Positions 1-10,326 are shown, numbered from the stretch's first letter. The stretch is DNA of 64,000 nucleotides from Vagococcus silagei (GCF_004795745.1 NZ_SDGV01000001.1:62001-126000), one strand, 5' to 3'. Numbers and translations are program-made. Notes: generated from the letters alone by a model not told the origin.

Positions 1-380
1 CCTGCCCCAGACGCCACCAACTCAACCCAATCTGGAACATCTATCTCAAAGGTATCTCCGACCTGATAGAACTGCGCTTGTTGTTCTAATGCTAAGTTCC
101 ATTCCAAACGAACCAAACTATTATTTGGAAGCAAATCGTCTTGTTCTTGAATTCTAATCGATTGCCCTTCTTGCTCCAAACTAAATATATCCACTGATTT
201 CAAGACATTCTTATCAATAATTTGAGATTTGTTAGAGGCTTTAGCCATAATTTTTTTTTCTTTTTTGGTTAAATTATCCGAAGCTGCGTTGACCGAGGCA
301 CTACCCATGCTTGCTAAAGATAAAGTAATTATCATTATCATCATAATCGTTTTAAATATATTTCGTTTATTCTGAAACAT
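1..380 (-). CDS. Large secreted surface protein, N-terminal part (cut by window edge)
   Basis: Only the first 126 codons are present; the gene continues beyond base 1. The ATG at 378-380 opens a clear signal peptide (basic start MFQNKRNIFK, a hydrophobic stretch rich in M, I and L, then SVNAA as a likely cleavage site). The mature start is charged and then becomes adhesin-like beta-sandwich sequence (VRLEWNLAL, FEIDVPDWVEL), as in the first Ig-like domain of Gram-positive collagen-adhesin and SpaA-type proteins. It lies 45 bases behind the DUF916 gene on the same strand, so it is probably the last gene of this WxL locus. Such loci often end in a large LPXTG-anchored adhesin, but the C-terminus is outside the window, so anchoring is inference. 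Confidence 0.75.
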   Translation of the reverse strand, partial: MFQNKRNIFKTIMMIMIITLSLASMGSASVNAASDNLTKKEKKIMAKASNKSQIIDKNVLKSVDIFSLEQEGQSIRIQEQDDLLPNNSLVRLEWNLALEQQAQFYQVGDTFEIDVPDWVELVASGA

Positions 381-425
381 GAACTTTCCCACTTTCTTTA
401 CAAGATAGTTTTTTTATTTATTTCG

Positions 426-1514
426 TTACGATTTTTTACTCTTTGTTTTTTTGTATGTTTTTATTTTTTTCTTGCGTTTCTTTATTATCAAGTAACCTAT
501 TATGATAACACCTACGAGCGCAAAGCAACTTAAAATTGTGATAAGAATTATCATCGTTGTAGACATTCCTTTATCAGCTGCAACAGATGACTGGTTGAAT
601 TTTTTTGCTTCTTCTTTTGAAATCGTAAAATCTTGTTCCAACGTCCAACTTTTTTTAACTTCAGTTGCTTTAGCCTTAATGACAACATGATATTCACCTG
701 GTTCAAACGCCTCATTTTTTAAATCCATTGGCAATTCAAAAGTAGAATTTGGCGCCATACGATAATCCGTTAATTGAGATTTATAAATCGTTTCATCTTT
801 TTTCTTTGATTTAACCTCAACATCATAGGTCAAGGCATTAACAATAATTGGTTTTGTGTTTTCAATGGATGCTTTGATTGTATTTCGCCCTGCTACTTGA
901 GATGCTACTACTTTATTTAGTTTTAACTCAGGTTGAATAGCCAGTTTTTCCGTCTCTTGCAACTGTATCGCAACCGCATAGGCATACTTATTATTAACAG
1001 AAAAGCTTTCTTTCTCACTTTGATTCTCTTTTGTGTCTTGACTCATTTTGTCATCAAATCCAGACACCCGTATCGCACCTAAAACGATCCCATCAAATTT
1101 TTTTTCAGGAATATCTAACTTGACTTTCACCTTTGTTTTTCCTTGAGCAGGAACTTTGACTTGCTTGTCGATTGTTGCTATTTCGGGTAAAGTTACCTCT
1201 GCGCTACGATGGTTCTCTTTCTTGCTTGGTAGATAAACTAAACTACCAGACATTCCAGTACTCGCGGAATTGATCGCCAAATCAACAGTAATGTCTTCAC
1301 TGCTACTATTTTCAATTTCTAGTTCAATTTCTTGCTTTTGGTTTGGTTCAACCTTCAAATGATAGAAGCTGGTGACCTCGCTCATCTGGTTTTCAGGGAT
1401 AATTGGTTTCACTGAGATAGGGATTGAAACTGCATCAACTGAAAATTGAAAGGTTAATCCAATCAAAAATACGACTATGAGCGTTCCAAAGACCTTCTTT
1501 AGTTTTTTCTTCAT
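426..1514 (-). CDS. DUF916/DUF3324 (WxL-interacting) cell-surface anchor protein
   Basis: 362 residues. A signal peptide (residues 1-28) is followed by the DUF916 peptidoglycan-binding domain (about 35-150, with [19 protein letters not shown] near its start) and a DUF3324 domain (about 165-300). One transmembrane helix (about 318-343) and a strongly basic tail ([18 protein letters not shown]) end the protein, so it is anchored in the membrane facing outwards. In enterococci this family (WxLIP) binds WxL proteins and peptidoglycan and tethers the surface complex. The start has a GGAGAG site five bases upstream. Two WxL genes lie directly upstream and a large adhesin-like gene downstream. It is the only DUF916 protein in the window. 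Length and architecture are normal for the family. Confidence 0.92.
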
Positions 1515-1536
1515 ATATACTCTCCATTTGCTACCA

Positions 1537-2316
1537 TTATGGACCGACTTCTAGCGTCCAACTCAAGGCTGTTTGATAATTCATCGAGAAAACTTTCTCA
1601 TTTCTTGGGACATGCAATTGCACGCCTTCCATGCGCGACATCTCATTTATCGTTTTTCCAGGACCGTATGTTTTTTCATCATAATTATTTTGGAAAACGG
1701 CAGAAGAAATGGTGCCATTCGTGCCACTGTTAGCAGAAAGAACTGTCAACTCATCGTCACTCGTAAGCGGAATCGTTTTTGGTTGTTGATAGTTTCCGTC
1801 TTGAAGAATCGTGCCAACTTCAACTTGTTTTACATTATTTGTCAATGATCCTTCATGTATTTTTATCCTTGTTTTCGGCAAACAATGACGTGAGCCTTCT
1901 GTGGATTCAAATGGGGAACTTTGTGATACTTTTACACGCCATTTGGTATCTTTTCCACTGCCATCTCCAACTTGAACGAATGGGGGCAAATAAAATGAGG
2001 TGTTGGGGTTACTCACCAAAGCTACTTCTTCGTATTTGACAAAATAAGTGGCATCCTCAATTTTTATTTTGTTACTATCCCCAAAATAAAATTTTGGTGC
2101 ATGTAATAACTGAATCACACCCTTCTCTGTTGGATCTAATTCGTTAGGGAATTTAATTTTTTCTTCCAATGTTCCCGGTTTAATAGGAGACATTTTTTCA
2201 TTCATCGTTTCAAAGGTTACTTTTGTTGGCACTTTTTCAGCAAAGAGGTGTTGAGAGCCTACTGTTCCTAAGAAAAAAACGAGTAAAACAGAAGATGTTT
2301 TTTTGTTTACATTCAT
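1537..2316 (-). CDS. WxL domain surface protein
   Basis: I place the start at the ATG at 2314-2316 because AAGGAG sits eight bases upstream; a longer reading frame to 2358 would overlap the upstream gene. The protein is about 259 residues with a signal peptide ([17 protein letters not shown]...) and the usual WxL layout: an N-terminal FxxG-like region, a central strand set with [11 protein letters not shown], a first motif WRV, and a C-terminal WTLEVGP. WxL proteins are exported and bind non-covalently to peptidoglycan through this C-terminal domain, often via DUF916 partners. It lies 22 bases upstream of the DUF916 gene and 17 bases behind another WxL gene, consistent with one transcript. 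The ligand is unknown. Confidence 0.9.
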
Positions 2317-2333
2317 TTTTGCTGCTCCTTTCT

Positions 2334-3155
2334 TTACGGCTCTGCTGTTAGTGTCCAAACAAGATTCGCTTCATAGTTTTTTGCCAGCCTGACATCTTTA
2401 TTCGAAATATATAATTTCACATCTTCATTTTTAGAAGACTGTATCGCTTGATTAGGTTGATAAGACGCTCTTTGATAGTTTGACTGCATAATTGAATTTG
2501 AATATGTCTTATTCGTAAATCCTGGTGTCCCACTCTTTAAAACATCCATTTCCCCTTCTGACGGTATTTTTGACAGCATCGGTTGTAATACAGGTATTTG
2601 AACAAAGCCACCCGTTTGATTATTTTTTACACCCGTGAGATTTGAACCCAATTGATTGCTCGGCATCCCACTATTCGTTACTGTATTTCCATATATTCTG
2701 ATTCGGCTATAGTAGAGATATTTCCCTGCATCTTGTGAGAAAAATGGTTTCTCTTGGTGAACGGACACCTTCCACGTGCCTTCTTTTTTTCCGTTTAAAT
2801 CTGCAACGCCAACCATATGTGGTAAAGCATAAGTTTCATTTGAGGAAGTCTTCGTTCTTTTTTCCATTAAAGCAGGATACTCTTGATCTTCTTTCGCTAT
2901 TTTTAACCCACCAAACGCCATGGAGGGAATGTGTGTGATATATAGATTATCTAAAGATGGTAACTGATTTGTTTCTGACTCTAAGTATTCTAATTCTGCT
3001 AAAGTTTCATTTGGAAAATCGCTTTTTGGTCGATCACCTGCACTAAATTTAGAATTAGAGTCAGTTGGGGCTGCGTTAGATAATTGTGGGAATGAGACAG
3101 CTAGAAACATCAACAATGATGACACTCGTATTACTTTTAATAATTGCTTAGTCAT
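2334..3155 (-). CDS. WxL domain surface protein
   Basis: 273 residues from the ATG at 3153-3155. An in-frame TTG three codons earlier is possible, but the GAAAGTGAG site is nine bases before the ATG. A signal peptide (MTKQLLKVIRVSSLLMFLAVSF, cleavage near SNAAP) is followed by the WxL fold: HIPSMAFGGLKIA, LPHMVGVADLNG, first motif GTWKVSVHQ, and a final LVWTLTAEP. Expected to be exported and bound to the wall. It appears to be the first gene of the left WxL locus, since the next upstream gene is 500 bases away behind its own terminator. Function beyond wall binding cannot be read from the sequence. Confidence 0.9.
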   Translation of the reverse strand: MTKQLLKVIRVSSLLMFLAVSFPQLSNAAPTDSNSKFSAGDRPKSDFPNETLAELEYLESETNQLPSLDNLYITHIPSMAFGGLKIAKEDQEYPALMEKRTKTSSNETYALPHMVGVADLNGKKEGTWKVSVHQEKPFFSQDAGKYLYYSRIRIYGNTVTNSGMPSNQLGSNLTGVKNNQTGGFVQIPVLQPMLSKIPSEGEMDVLKSGTPGFTNKTYSNSIMQSNYQRASYQPNQAIQSSKNEDVKLYISNKDVRLAKNYEANLVWTLTAEP

Positions 3156-3164
3156 TAACTTCAA

Positions 3165-3555
3165 CTCACTTTCTTCTATTTATTATTCTTGTAACATCAA
3201 TTCACAACTAAAGTTTCACAAACTATAATAATAACATATATATATATTATCATAAATTATGCGCTTTTTTTAGCTTAATTAAATAGCAATGGCATTTTTT
3301 GGTTATATACGTTTATTATATCACAAAAATAACAAGTTATCTTCTAAAAATGCCGAAAAATACTTCCGAATCAATTCTTCCTCATTCATATCTTTAAATA
3401 AAATAACTAAAAATACTTTGGTATGTATCGTATTTTACTGCCAAACACTTTAATTTTATAGTGTACTTTGTTCATTTAACAACGTCGCTCTAGTTTTCAA
3501 GCAGTTTATTATCATTTGTGTCTCACTATTCTTTTTTATTATTTTGAAAAAAATA
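3165..3555. other. AT-rich intergenic stretch upstream of the left WxL locus
   Basis: About 390 bases with no credible gene on either strand. It should contain the promoter of the WxL locus (minus strand). Several A/T-rich hexamers near 3230-3260 could act as -10 boxes, but I found no convincing -35/-10 pair. The far end borders the terminator of the PFL-family gene. Confidence 0.6.
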
Positions 3556-3579
3556 GACTGTTCCTAAAAAAGAACAGTC
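3546..3579 (-). terminator. Rho-independent terminator of the PFL-family/ACT operon
   Basis: An eight-base-pair perfect stem (GACTGTTC at 3556-3563 with GAACAGTC at 3572-3579) is followed, reading the minus strand, by a T-rich run (complement of 3546-3553). It lies about 95 bases after the stop of the PFL-family gene. Confidence 0.8.
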
Positions 3580-3673
3580 CGCATTATTCTGAATAACATA
3601 AAAAACAGTTTAATATTTATTATAAAAATTAGAAATGGATTAAAATAGGGTTTTTAATTACAAACACTACATT

Positions 3674-5017
3674 TTAATTTTTAAAACTATGAATCGGTGC
3701 CGGAATTCTACCACCTCTATCTATGAATCTATCTGCCGCATTAGGATTAACCCTCATAACCGGCGCGTATCCAAGCAACCCTCCAAATTCAACAACATCA
3801 CCGACTTTTTTATCTTTAGCAGGAATAATTCTCACTGCCGTGGTTTTGTTATTAATCACACCAATCGCTGCTTCATCAGCAATCATCGCTGAAATGGTTG
3901 TTGCTGGCGTATCACCAGGAATTGCAATCATATCTAAACCTACAGAACAAATCGCTGTCATCGCTTCTAATTTATCTAATGAGAGTGCCCCATTGTTAAC
4001 CGCATTAATCATCCCAATATCTTCTGAAACAGGAATAAACGCGCCAGACAAACCACCAACATGACCGCATGCCATGACGCCACCTTTTTTAACGGCATCA
4101 TTTAATAAAGCTAGTGCCGCTGTTGTCCCGTGAGTTCCGACTGATTCTAAGCCCATCTCTTCTAAAATATGACCGACAGAGTCACCCACTGCAGGTGTTG
4201 GTGCAAGTGAAAGGTCGACAATTCCAAAAGGTACATTTAACTCTTCAGAAGCCAATTGACCTACCAGTTGACCCATTCTAGTAATTTTGAATGCTGTCTT
4301 TTTCACAGTTTCAGCTACAACATCAAATGATTCACCGCGAACTTTTTCAAGCGCTCGTTGAACGACACCTGGTCCACTCACGCCAACATTGATGACACAA
4401 TCTGCTTCACCTACCCCGTGAAAAGCACCTGCCATAAAAGGATTATCTTCAACCGCATTAGCAAAAATAACTAATTTAGCACAGCCCATGTCAGAGAGTG
4501 CTGCCGTTTCTTTGACGATTTCACCCATTTGTTTAACAGCATCCATATTAATTCCCGATTTAGTACACCCAATATTAACAGATGCACACACACGGTCCGT
4601 TTTTGATAACGCATTAGGAATCGAAGCAATTAACTGACGATCACCTTTTGTATAACCTTTTTGCACTAAAGCTGAGAAACCACCAATAAAGTCAACCCCA
4701 ATTTCTTTAGCCACTTTATCTAATGTTTCAGCAAAAATCGTATAATCCTCGGCATCACTTGCACCAGCGATAATTGAAATTGGCGTAACAGAGACACGTT
4801 TATTAATAATCGGAATCCCATATTCCGACTCAATTTTCTGCGCAACATTTACTAAGTTTTGTGCTTTCGTTTTAATTTTATTATAGATTTTGTCACAAGC
4901 TTTTTCGGCCGAGGCATCAATACAATCTAATAATGAGATCCCCATTGTGATTGTTCGAATATCTAATTTTTCCTCGTCAATCATGCGAATTGTTTCGACT
5001 ACTTGATTAATTTCCAT
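3674..5017 (-). CDS. PFL family protein (UPF0210/DUF711)
   Basis: 447 residues, full length for the UPF0210 family, cytosolic with no signal peptide. Recognisable stretches are [14 protein letters not shown] near the start, [12 protein letters not shown], glycine-rich [12 protein letters not shown] in the middle, [12 protein letters not shown], and [11 protein letters not shown] at the C-terminus. The family is structurally related to glycyl-radical enzymes of the pyruvate formate-lyase type, but it is a separate uncharacterised group and no reaction is established. Start: ATG behind AGGGGTAG. It is preceded by a 14-base gap and an ACT-domain gene, the standard pairing of these two genes in Firmicutes, which suggests regulation by a small ligand. 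Confidence 0.93.
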   Translation of the reverse strand: MEINQVVETIRMIDEEKLDIRTITMGISLLDCIDASAEKACDKIYNKIKTKAQNLVNVAQKIESEYGIPIINKRVSVTPISIIAGASDAEDYTIFAETLDKVAKEIGVDFIGGFSALVQKGYTKGDRQLIASIPNALSKTDRVCASVNIGCTKSGINMDAVKQMGEIVKETAALSDMGCAKLVIFANAVEDNPFMAGAFHGVGEADCVINVGVSGPGVVQRALEKVRGESFDVVAETVKKTAFKITRMGQLVGQLASEELNVPFGIVDLSLAPTPAVGDSVGHILEEMGLESVGTHGTTAALALLNDAVKKGGVMACGHVGGLSGAFIPVSEDIGMINAVNNGALSLDKLEAMTAICSVGLDMIAIPGDTPATTISAMIADEAAIGVINNKTTAVRIIPAKDKKVGDVVEFGGLLGYAPVMRVNPNAADRFIDRGGRIPAPIHSFKN

Positions 5018-5031
5018 TATGTCTACCCCTT

Positions 5032-5301
5032 TTATAATTGATGCATTGCTTGAAATAGTTCTTCACGTTGTAAACGAATTTCAACTCCTAGTTCTGACGC
5101 TAGAAAATTAAAACGTGCTTGAGCAACAGAAATATCAACAGTTGCTTCACTCAAATCAACCATCATCATCATCGTAAAGTTTTGTTCCATAATAGTTTGC
5201 GTGATGTCTAAAATATTAATATTTAACTCTTGTAACTTTTGGCTCACACCTGCCACAATACCTATTTTGTCTTCCCCTAAAACGGTTAATATCGCTCTCA
5301 T
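5032..5301 (-). CDS. ACT domain protein (UPF0237)
   Basis: 89 residues making up a single ACT domain ([36 protein letters not shown], quoted in part: [15 protein letters not shown]). ACT domains bind amino acids or related small molecules as dimers. The gene forms a two-gene unit with the UPF0210 gene 14 bases downstream, an arrangement conserved across streptococci and enterococci. It is presumably a regulatory or sensor subunit for that protein; the ligand is unknown. Length is standard for UPF0237. Confidence 0.92.
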   Translation of the reverse strand: MRAILTVLGEDKIGIVAGVSQKLQELNINILDITQTIMEQNFTMMMMVDLSEATVDISVAQARFNFLASELGVEIRLQREELFQAMHQL

Positions 5302-5360
5302 CTCAAAACCTGCCTTCTCTCGTTTTTATCATTGTAGCATATTTTTGCTAAAAAATAGTC

Positions 5361-5410
5361 CAAAAAAATAACTTAACTTTGTCGCCTGCATCGACGAAAG
5401 TTAAGTTATT
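5361..5410 (-). terminator. Terminator of the Gfo/Idh-ThuA operon
   Basis: A 14-base-pair stem (AATAACTTAACTTT at 5367-5380 with AAAGTTAAGTTATT at 5397-5410) is followed on the minus strand by a T run. It lies 33 bases after the stop of the last operon gene. Confidence 0.88.
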
Positions 5411-5442
5411 TCAGACAGTTCACACTTTTTAAACAACTTCCA

Positions 5443-6492
5443 CTAAAAATGAATTGTTTGTTGTGTTTTAGCAGACTCAAAAATAGCTTCAATGAGTCTT
5501 AAAATAGCCATCACCTCCTCAGATTTTACAATTGGCTCTGCCTCTTCGCGAATACATTTAGCAAAATTGGCATAAATATAATCAAAATCAGCAACTGCTT
5601 CTGGTAATGGTAAACAGGTTGTTGCTTCTTCAGATGGTGGTGCCATGGTTTTAGTTAATCCTTGACCTGCTTGGATTGGCACGAGATCATTGTGCGCGAC
5701 ATGTCCTGTTTGTTTAACAATCTCACCTGACAAATCCCAATCTTTAATGACAGCGGTCCCTTCAAAACCTTTAACATACCATCTTGGCAACTTAACAAAA
5801 TTCGAAGTACCAACTTCAACAATTGCTCGCACTCCATTTTCAAACACTAAATACGCGATAAAGCCATCATCAACCGGATCACCCAAGCGATAGCTTAAAT
5901 CAGCCATTACTGATTGGAGTGGACAATCGATCATAAACAACATTTGATCTAAGAGATGCACGCCCCAATCTAATACCATACCACCACCGTGCTCTTTCAA
6001 ATGGCGCCAATCACCCGGGATGCCATTTGCGCCATGAACTCGTGATTCAATTTGAAAAAGCTCCCCAATTTCGCGCGTTTGATACAAATTGCGAATGATT
6101 AAAAAATCATCATCCCAACGACGATTTTGATGCACCATAAACGTTAGCTCTTTCTCTGACGCAACACTCAATACTTCTTCTAACTCTAGACTTGACATCA
6201 TTGCTGGTTTTTCACACATGACATGTTTACCTGCATTTAATGCCGCCAAAGACAATTCTTGATGTGAATCATTTGGTGTTGCAATTAAAACAGCCTCAAC
6301 CTCAGGGTGATTCAGAACTGCTTCTAGTGTGTCAAAAACAAAGAACCCCTCACTTGCTGCTTGTTTGTTTTTGACTGGGTCAATATCATACACACCAAAA
6401 ACTTCAGCACCTGCTTCTGCTGCAATTAAATCACGCGCATGGTAGCTTCCCATACCACCAAATCCAATGACAACCATCTTAATTAAGTTCAT
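5443..6492 (-). CDS. Gfo/Idh/MocA family NAD(P)-dependent oxidoreductase
   Basis: 349 residues from the ATG at 6490-6492, chosen because AAAGGGGAAG lies six bases upstream; a longer frame to 6513 has no site. The N-terminal Rossmann fold has GFGGMGSYHA, and the family signature EKPAM contains the conserved lysine. The C-terminal alpha/beta domain carries GGGMVLDWGVHLLDQ, with the catalytic-region Asp and His. The family oxidises or reduces sugars, inositols and their derivatives; the substrate is not readable. It is the last gene of a four-gene operon with a TIM-barrel isomerase, a ThuA-like protein and a second Gfo/Idh/MocA enzyme. Confidence 0.92.
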   Translation of the reverse strand: MNLIKMVVIGFGGMGSYHARDLIAAEAGAEVFGVYDIDPVKNKQAASEGFFVFDTLEAVLNHPEVEAVLIATPNDSHQELSLAALNAGKHVMCEKPAMMSSLELEEVLSVASEKELTFMVHQNRRWDDDFLIIRNLYQTREIGELFQIESRVHGANGIPGDWRHLKEHGGGMVLDWGVHLLDQMLFMIDCPLQSVMADLSYRLGDPVDDGFIAYLVFENGVRAIVEVGTSNFVKLPRWYVKGFEGTAVIKDWDLSGEIVKQTGHVAHNDLVPIQAGQGLTKTMAPPSEEATTCLPLPEAVADFDYIYANFAKCIREEAEPIVKSEEVMAILRLIEAIFESAKTQQTIHF

Positions 6493-6514
6493 TTTTTCTT
6501 CCCCTTTCAACAAA

Positions 6515-7483
6515 TTATGCCCACCACATCTCGCTTGGCGTTTCGTGAATCATTAATGATCTAAGATTTGTGACTGCACGACCAAAACCTTCTTCAATTG
6601 ACATCAATGGATCTTCATGTTCGATACTTAAAACATAATCATAGTTGTAGAGTCTCAAGGCACTAATAATGTTAGACCATTCAGTTAAACTATGTCCCAT
6701 CCCAACGGAACGGAATGTCCATGAACGTGTTTGCACATTACTATAAGGTTGCATATCAGTTAAGCCATACATATTAATATTTTCTTGATCTAAATAGGTG
6801 TCTTTTGCATGGAAATGATGAATCGCTTGTTCACGACCTAGTATTTTTATCGCACCAACTGGGTCAATACCTTGCCACCACAAATGAGACGGATCTAAAT
6901 TACAACCAATATTCTTACCCGCACCATCCCGTAATTTCAACATCGTATATGGCGTGTGCGCTAAGAAACCACCATGTAATTCAATCCCAATTTTAACACC
7001 GGCAGTTTCACATTCTTGATTGATCTCTTTCCAGTAAGGAATCAATTTTTCTTCCCATTGATAATTGTAAATATCTGTATAATCAGTCGGCCAAGGTAAC
7101 ACCGGCCAGTTGACACTCGTGTCTGTCGCATTGCCTCCCGCAACACCAGAAAAGCCATTTACAACAGGCACATTCATTAAAGAAGCCAGCTTAATTGTCT
7201 TACGCAATAATTCATTCGCTTCTTTGGCCTCGTCCGCTTTCGGTGAAATTGGATTATGATGCGCACTAAAAGCACTAATTTCTAAACCTTTGTCACGAAG
7301 TTTTGCCTGATATTCTTGTCTTGCGTCAGAACTCGCTAATAACTGGTCAACGTCACAATGGGCGTTACCTGGAGAACCTCCAGTACCAATTTCGACCATA
7401 TCGAGTCCTTTTTCAGCAACTTTTGTAATCATTTCATCAAAATTATATTGATTATATAAAGGGGTAAAAACACCTAGTTTCAT
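6515..7483 (-). CDS. Sugar phosphate isomerase/epimerase (xylose isomerase-like TIM barrel)
   Basis: 322 residues from the ATG at 7481-7483, with AAGGAG upstream; the longer frame to 7567 would run into the ThuA gene. The protein is an AP-endonuclease-2/xylose-isomerase-like barrel: MKLGVFTPLYNQ start, metal-binding glutamate region VKIGIELHGG, NLDPSHLWWQGID, HFHAKDTY and LSIEHEDPLM near the end. These supply the usual Glu, Asp, His and Glu metal ligands. Relatives isomerise or epimerise keto-sugars or inosose. Gene spacing to both neighbours is about 20 bases, so it is cotranscribed with the dehydrogenases. Confidence 0.92.
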   Translation of the reverse strand: MKLGVFTPLYNQYNFDEMITKVAEKGLDMVEIGTGGSPGNAHCDVDQLLASSDARQEYQAKLRDKGLEISAFSAHHNPISPKADEAKEANELLRKTIKLASLMNVPVVNGFSGVAGGNATDTSVNWPVLPWPTDYTDIYNYQWEEKLIPYWKEINQECETAGVKIGIELHGGFLAHTPYTMLKLRDGAGKNIGCNLDPSHLWWQGIDPVGAIKILGREQAIHHFHAKDTYLDQENINMYGLTDMQPYSNVQTRSWTFRSVGMGHSLTEWSNIISALRLYNYDYVLSIEHEDPLMSIEEGFGRAVTNLRSLMIHETPSEMWWA

Positions 7484-7502
7484 AATTAATCGCTCCTTAC
7501 AT

Positions 7503-8216
7503 TTACTTGATATTTTCCAAAGGTTCTTGATGACCATAGTTTGGATATTGATTTGAAGTTGGGGCACACCATTTCACTGCATTTTTTATCACACGCTGAA
7601 TTTCTGGATGATAGTAGGTTGGATAAGATTCGTGACCCGGTTGGAAATAAAAAATTTTCCCGTTGCCACGTCGATATGTACAACCACCACGAAAAACTTC
7701 GCCACCTTGATACCAATTAATAAAGATAAGTTCATCTGGTGCTGGAATATCAAAATGTTCACCATACATCTCTTCTTGCTCTAATTCAATATATTCACCA
7801 ACGCCTTCAACAATCGGATGACTCGGATTAATATTCCAAAGTCGACATTTTTCATCCGCTTCACGCCATTTCAAATCACAACTTGTTCCCATTAATTTCA
7901 TAAAAATTTTTGACATGTGCGCTGAATGTAGCACGACTAATCCCATGCCCTGTAAAACACGTTGGTGCACACGCGCAACAATTTTATCTTCGACTTCATC
8001 ATGAGCCATATGCCCCCACCAAATTAAAACATCGGTCTCTTTTAAGACAGCTTCGTTCAAGCCATGTTCAGGTGCATCAAGAGTTGCCGTGTGCACAGCG
8101 AAATCCTCTTGTAAAAATGATTTCAATTGTTCATGAATCCCCTTAGGATAGACATTTTTTACTTTCTCATCCGACAATTCATGACGATATTCATTCCATA
8201 CAGTAACATTTAACAT
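7503..8216 (-). CDS. ThuA domain protein (glutamine amidotransferase-like fold)
   Basis: 237 residues, cytosolic. It matches the ThuA family of sugar-utilisation loci: start [46 protein letters not shown] and [11 protein letters not shown]. The fold resembles class I glutamine amidotransferases, and ThuA is linked to trehalose/disaccharide 3-keto metabolism in rhizobia. A 3-keto-sugar role here is inference from the company of two Gfo/Idh/MocA enzymes. Start: AAGGAG seven bases upstream of ATG. The gene lies 19 bases from the isomerase gene. Confidence 0.9.
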   Translation of the reverse strand: MLNVTVWNEYRHELSDEKVKNVYPKGIHEQLKSFLQEDFAVHTATLDAPEHGLNEAVLKETDVLIWWGHMAHDEVEDKIVARVHQRVLQGMGLVVLHSAHMSKIFMKLMGTSCDLKWREADEKCRLWNINPSHPIVEGVGEYIELEQEEMYGEHFDIPAPDELIFINWYQGGEVFRGGCTYRRGNGKIFYFQPGHESYPTYYHPEIQRVIKNAVKWCAPTSNQYPNYGHQEPLENIK

Positions 8217-8230
8217 TTTTTTGCTCCTTA

Positions 8231-9310
8231 TTAATCAAAATAGACTGGTTGTCCAGTTTCTGCAGACTTGTAAATTGCTTCTAAAATCTCAGTCACAACT
8301 AAAGCTTCTTCTGGTTTAACAACTGGATCCGTATCAGTCACAATGGCATTAATCCATGATTTCGCCTCTGTTAGCGCAGGATCTGAGCCTTCGCCATCGT
8401 AAAAATCAACACCACCTGTTTCTAGTTCAATCTTACGTTCATAAAGCAAACCATGATCTTCCCCATTAATGGTTAAACCACCATCACGCATATCAGCACC
8501 ACCTTTTGTACCCGATAAAGTAGTCATCGCTTCACCAATCTCACGAGAATTCAAAGCCCAGCTTGCTTCCAAAGTAATCGTAGCTCCATTCTCCATTGTA
8601 ATAAAACCAAAAGCTGAATCTTCAACTGTAAATTTTTCCGGATCCCAAGGTCCCCACGCATTGGCAGCATCTTTCATTTGACCTAATTTATGATATGTAT
8701 TGCCGACAACATATTTAGGTTTATAGTTGTTCATCATCCATAATGTTAAATCTAATGCATGTGTCCCAATATCAATTAAAGGTCCGCCACCTTGCGCTTC
8801 TTCATCTAAGAAAACGCCCCAAGTTGGCACGGCACGTCGACGAATCGCATGTGCTTTACCGAGATAAATATCGCCTAGTTCACCTTCAGAACAAATCGCG
8901 TGAAGATAATCTGAATCGGTACGAAAACGATTTTGATAGCCGATTGTTAACTTTTTTCCAGTTCGCTTCGCAGCCTCTAACATCAATCTCGCTTCGTCAC
9001 TTGTTTTGGCCATTGGTTTTTCACACATCACATGCTTACCTGCTTCCATACCAGCGATTGAAATCTCCGCATGTGAGCTGTTTGGCGTACACACATGAAT
9101 TAAATCTAAATCTTCACGCGCGATTAACTCGCGATAATCAGTATAAATTTCAGACTCACTTGTTCCAAAATTTTCCTTGGCCTCTTCGGCACGATCTACA
9201 ATCAAATCACAAAAAGCCACCATTTCAACTGTATCAATTTGTTTTAAAGCTGGCATATGTTTGTTAGTTGCAATCCCACCACAGCCAATAATTCCAATTT
9301 TTAAAGTCAT
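8231..9310 (-). CDS. Gfo/Idh/MocA family NAD(P)-dependent oxidoreductase
   Basis: 359 residues. Rossmann motif [14 protein letters not shown], signature CEKPMAKT with the conserved lysine, and [18 protein letters not shown] in the catalytic domain (Asp/His). It is a paralogue of the enzyme at the other end of the operon but clearly diverged, so the two probably act on different intermediates. It is the first gene of the operon, 75 bases downstream of the AraC-type regulator gene on the same strand. The start ATG follows a GATGGGGG stretch. Confidence 0.92.
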   Translation of the reverse strand: MTLKIGIIGCGGIATNKHMPALKQIDTVEMVAFCDLIVDRAEEAKENFGTSESEIYTDYRELIAREDLDLIHVCTPNSSHAEISIAGMEAGKHVMCEKPMAKTSDEARLMLEAAKRTGKKLTIGYQNRFRTDSDYLHAICSEGELGDIYLGKAHAIRRRAVPTWGVFLDEEAQGGGPLIDIGTHALDLTLWMMNNYKPKYVVGNTYHKLGQMKDAANAWGPWDPEKFTVEDSAFGFITMENGATITLEASWALNSREIGEAMTTLSGTKGGADMRDGGLTINGEDHGLLYERKIELETGGVDFYDGEGSDPALTEAKSWINAIVTDTDPVVKPEEALVVTEILEAIYKSAETGQPVYFD

Positions 9311-9385
9311 AAAAAAACCCCCATCACTTGTTTTGTTAGCTTCATTCTACAAAACATTGATAAGGGTTTCTTCCTTGTTTTCAGT

Positions 9386-10261
9386 CTAATTATTCCTGAA
9401 TATTGACTTTTGAAATTTTAATGGTGAGATACCAACTTGTTCCTTAAACACATGATGAAAAGTCTTAACACTATTAAAACCTGCTCGTTCAGCAACTTCA
9501 ATCATGGGTAATTCTTCGTGTGACAAAATGTATTTTGCTTGATTAATGCGATAGTCTGTTAAAAACTGCATAAAGGTTTGACCCGTATTCTTCTTAAAGA
9601 AACGCGCAAAATATGAAGGACTAAATCCTGTTACTGTCGCAATTTCATCTAACGAGATAACTTCCTCATAGTGATTTTCAATATACATAAAAATTGTATT
9701 CAAGCGTTCTAATGTCTCTTGATTATTGAGTGCTTCTGCAAAATTTTGCGTCTTAAAAACGGCTGGTTTTCGAGGGATTTCGCGATAGTACAAGGTTAAT
9801 AAGTTTAAAAGTTGACTTTTAATCGCATATTCATAACCAACTTCCAACTGTTCCATCTCGTAAAATAAGTGTTCCAAACAGGCAATCACTTTTTGTTTCA
9901 CCTCTACAGGCCAATGAACACTGTGATTTTCAGCACGCTCAAATAAATTGACCCATTCTCGATTGCTTTTTTCTTTAGCAATTGTATCTTGAAAAAGATT
10001 CAAATCAAATTGAAAAACAACGCGATTACTACCAGGTGACGCTACAAAATAATGTGACTCGCCACTTCCAAAAACAAAGACTTCACCTTCATGAACTTGA
10101 ATAATTTGTTCATTATAACCAATGTTAACAGATCCCTTAGTAACATAGATCATCTCAATTTCTTTATGCCAATGTGGTGGTACAATAATTTCGCCAACAT
10201 TTTCAAAGGCACGGAACGGAAATGGTAAGGGCCATTCTGGAATTTCTAAATATAAACTCAT
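9386..10261 (-). CDS. AraC family transcriptional regulator with N-terminal cupin
   Basis: 291 residues. An N-terminal cupin sensing domain (about 10-110; PPHWHKEIEMIYVTKG, GEVFVFGSGESHYF) is followed by a C-terminal pair of AraC helix-turn-helix motifs (about 190-285; SLDEIATVTGFSPSYFARFFKK, in part; AGFNSVKTFHHVFKEQVGISPLKF, in part). It lies directly upstream of the sugar-derivative operon on the same strand and is the obvious candidate for its ligand-dependent activator. The start is ATG with AAGGAAG upstream. Confidence 0.93.
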   Translation of the reverse strand: MSLYLEIPEWPLPFPFRAFENVGEIIVPPHWHKEIEMIYVTKGSVNIGYNEQIIQVHEGEVFVFGSGESHYFVASPGSNRVVFQFDLNLFQDTIAKEKSNREWVNLFERAENHSVHWPVEVKQKVIACLEHLFYEMEQLEVGYEYAIKSQLLNLLTLYYREIPRKPAVFKTQNFAEALNNQETLERLNTIFMYIENHYEEVISLDEIATVTGFSPSYFARFFKKNTGQTFMQFLTDYRINQAKYILSHEELPMIEVAERAGFNSVKTFHHVFKEQVGISPLKFQKSIFRNN

Positions 10262-10326
10262 AGCTGTTGCTTCCTTTTTTCGTTTTCTTTTTAGTATAGC
10301 AGAGAGTTCGAAATCTGTATTGTCAC

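Noticed and set aside
1-380. A truncated pseudogene at the left edge
   Set aside because: The frame is open to the window edge with an intact start and signal peptide; the cut is only the window boundary.
3674-5017. Reading the PFL-family gene as pyruvate formate-lyase
   Set aside because: The length (447 residues) and sequence are those of UPF0210; the glycyl-radical motif RVxGY and the Cys-Cys active site of pyruvate formate-lyase are missing.
7486-7716. A 76-codon minus-strand frame overlapping the ThuA gene end and the isomerase start
   Set aside because: The real ThuA and isomerase frames with good ribosome sites explain the region.
8743-9267. A 174-codon plus-strand open frame
   Set aside because: It is antisense to the Gfo/Idh/MocA gene at 8231-9310, has no ribosome site and a composition typical of a reading-frame shadow.
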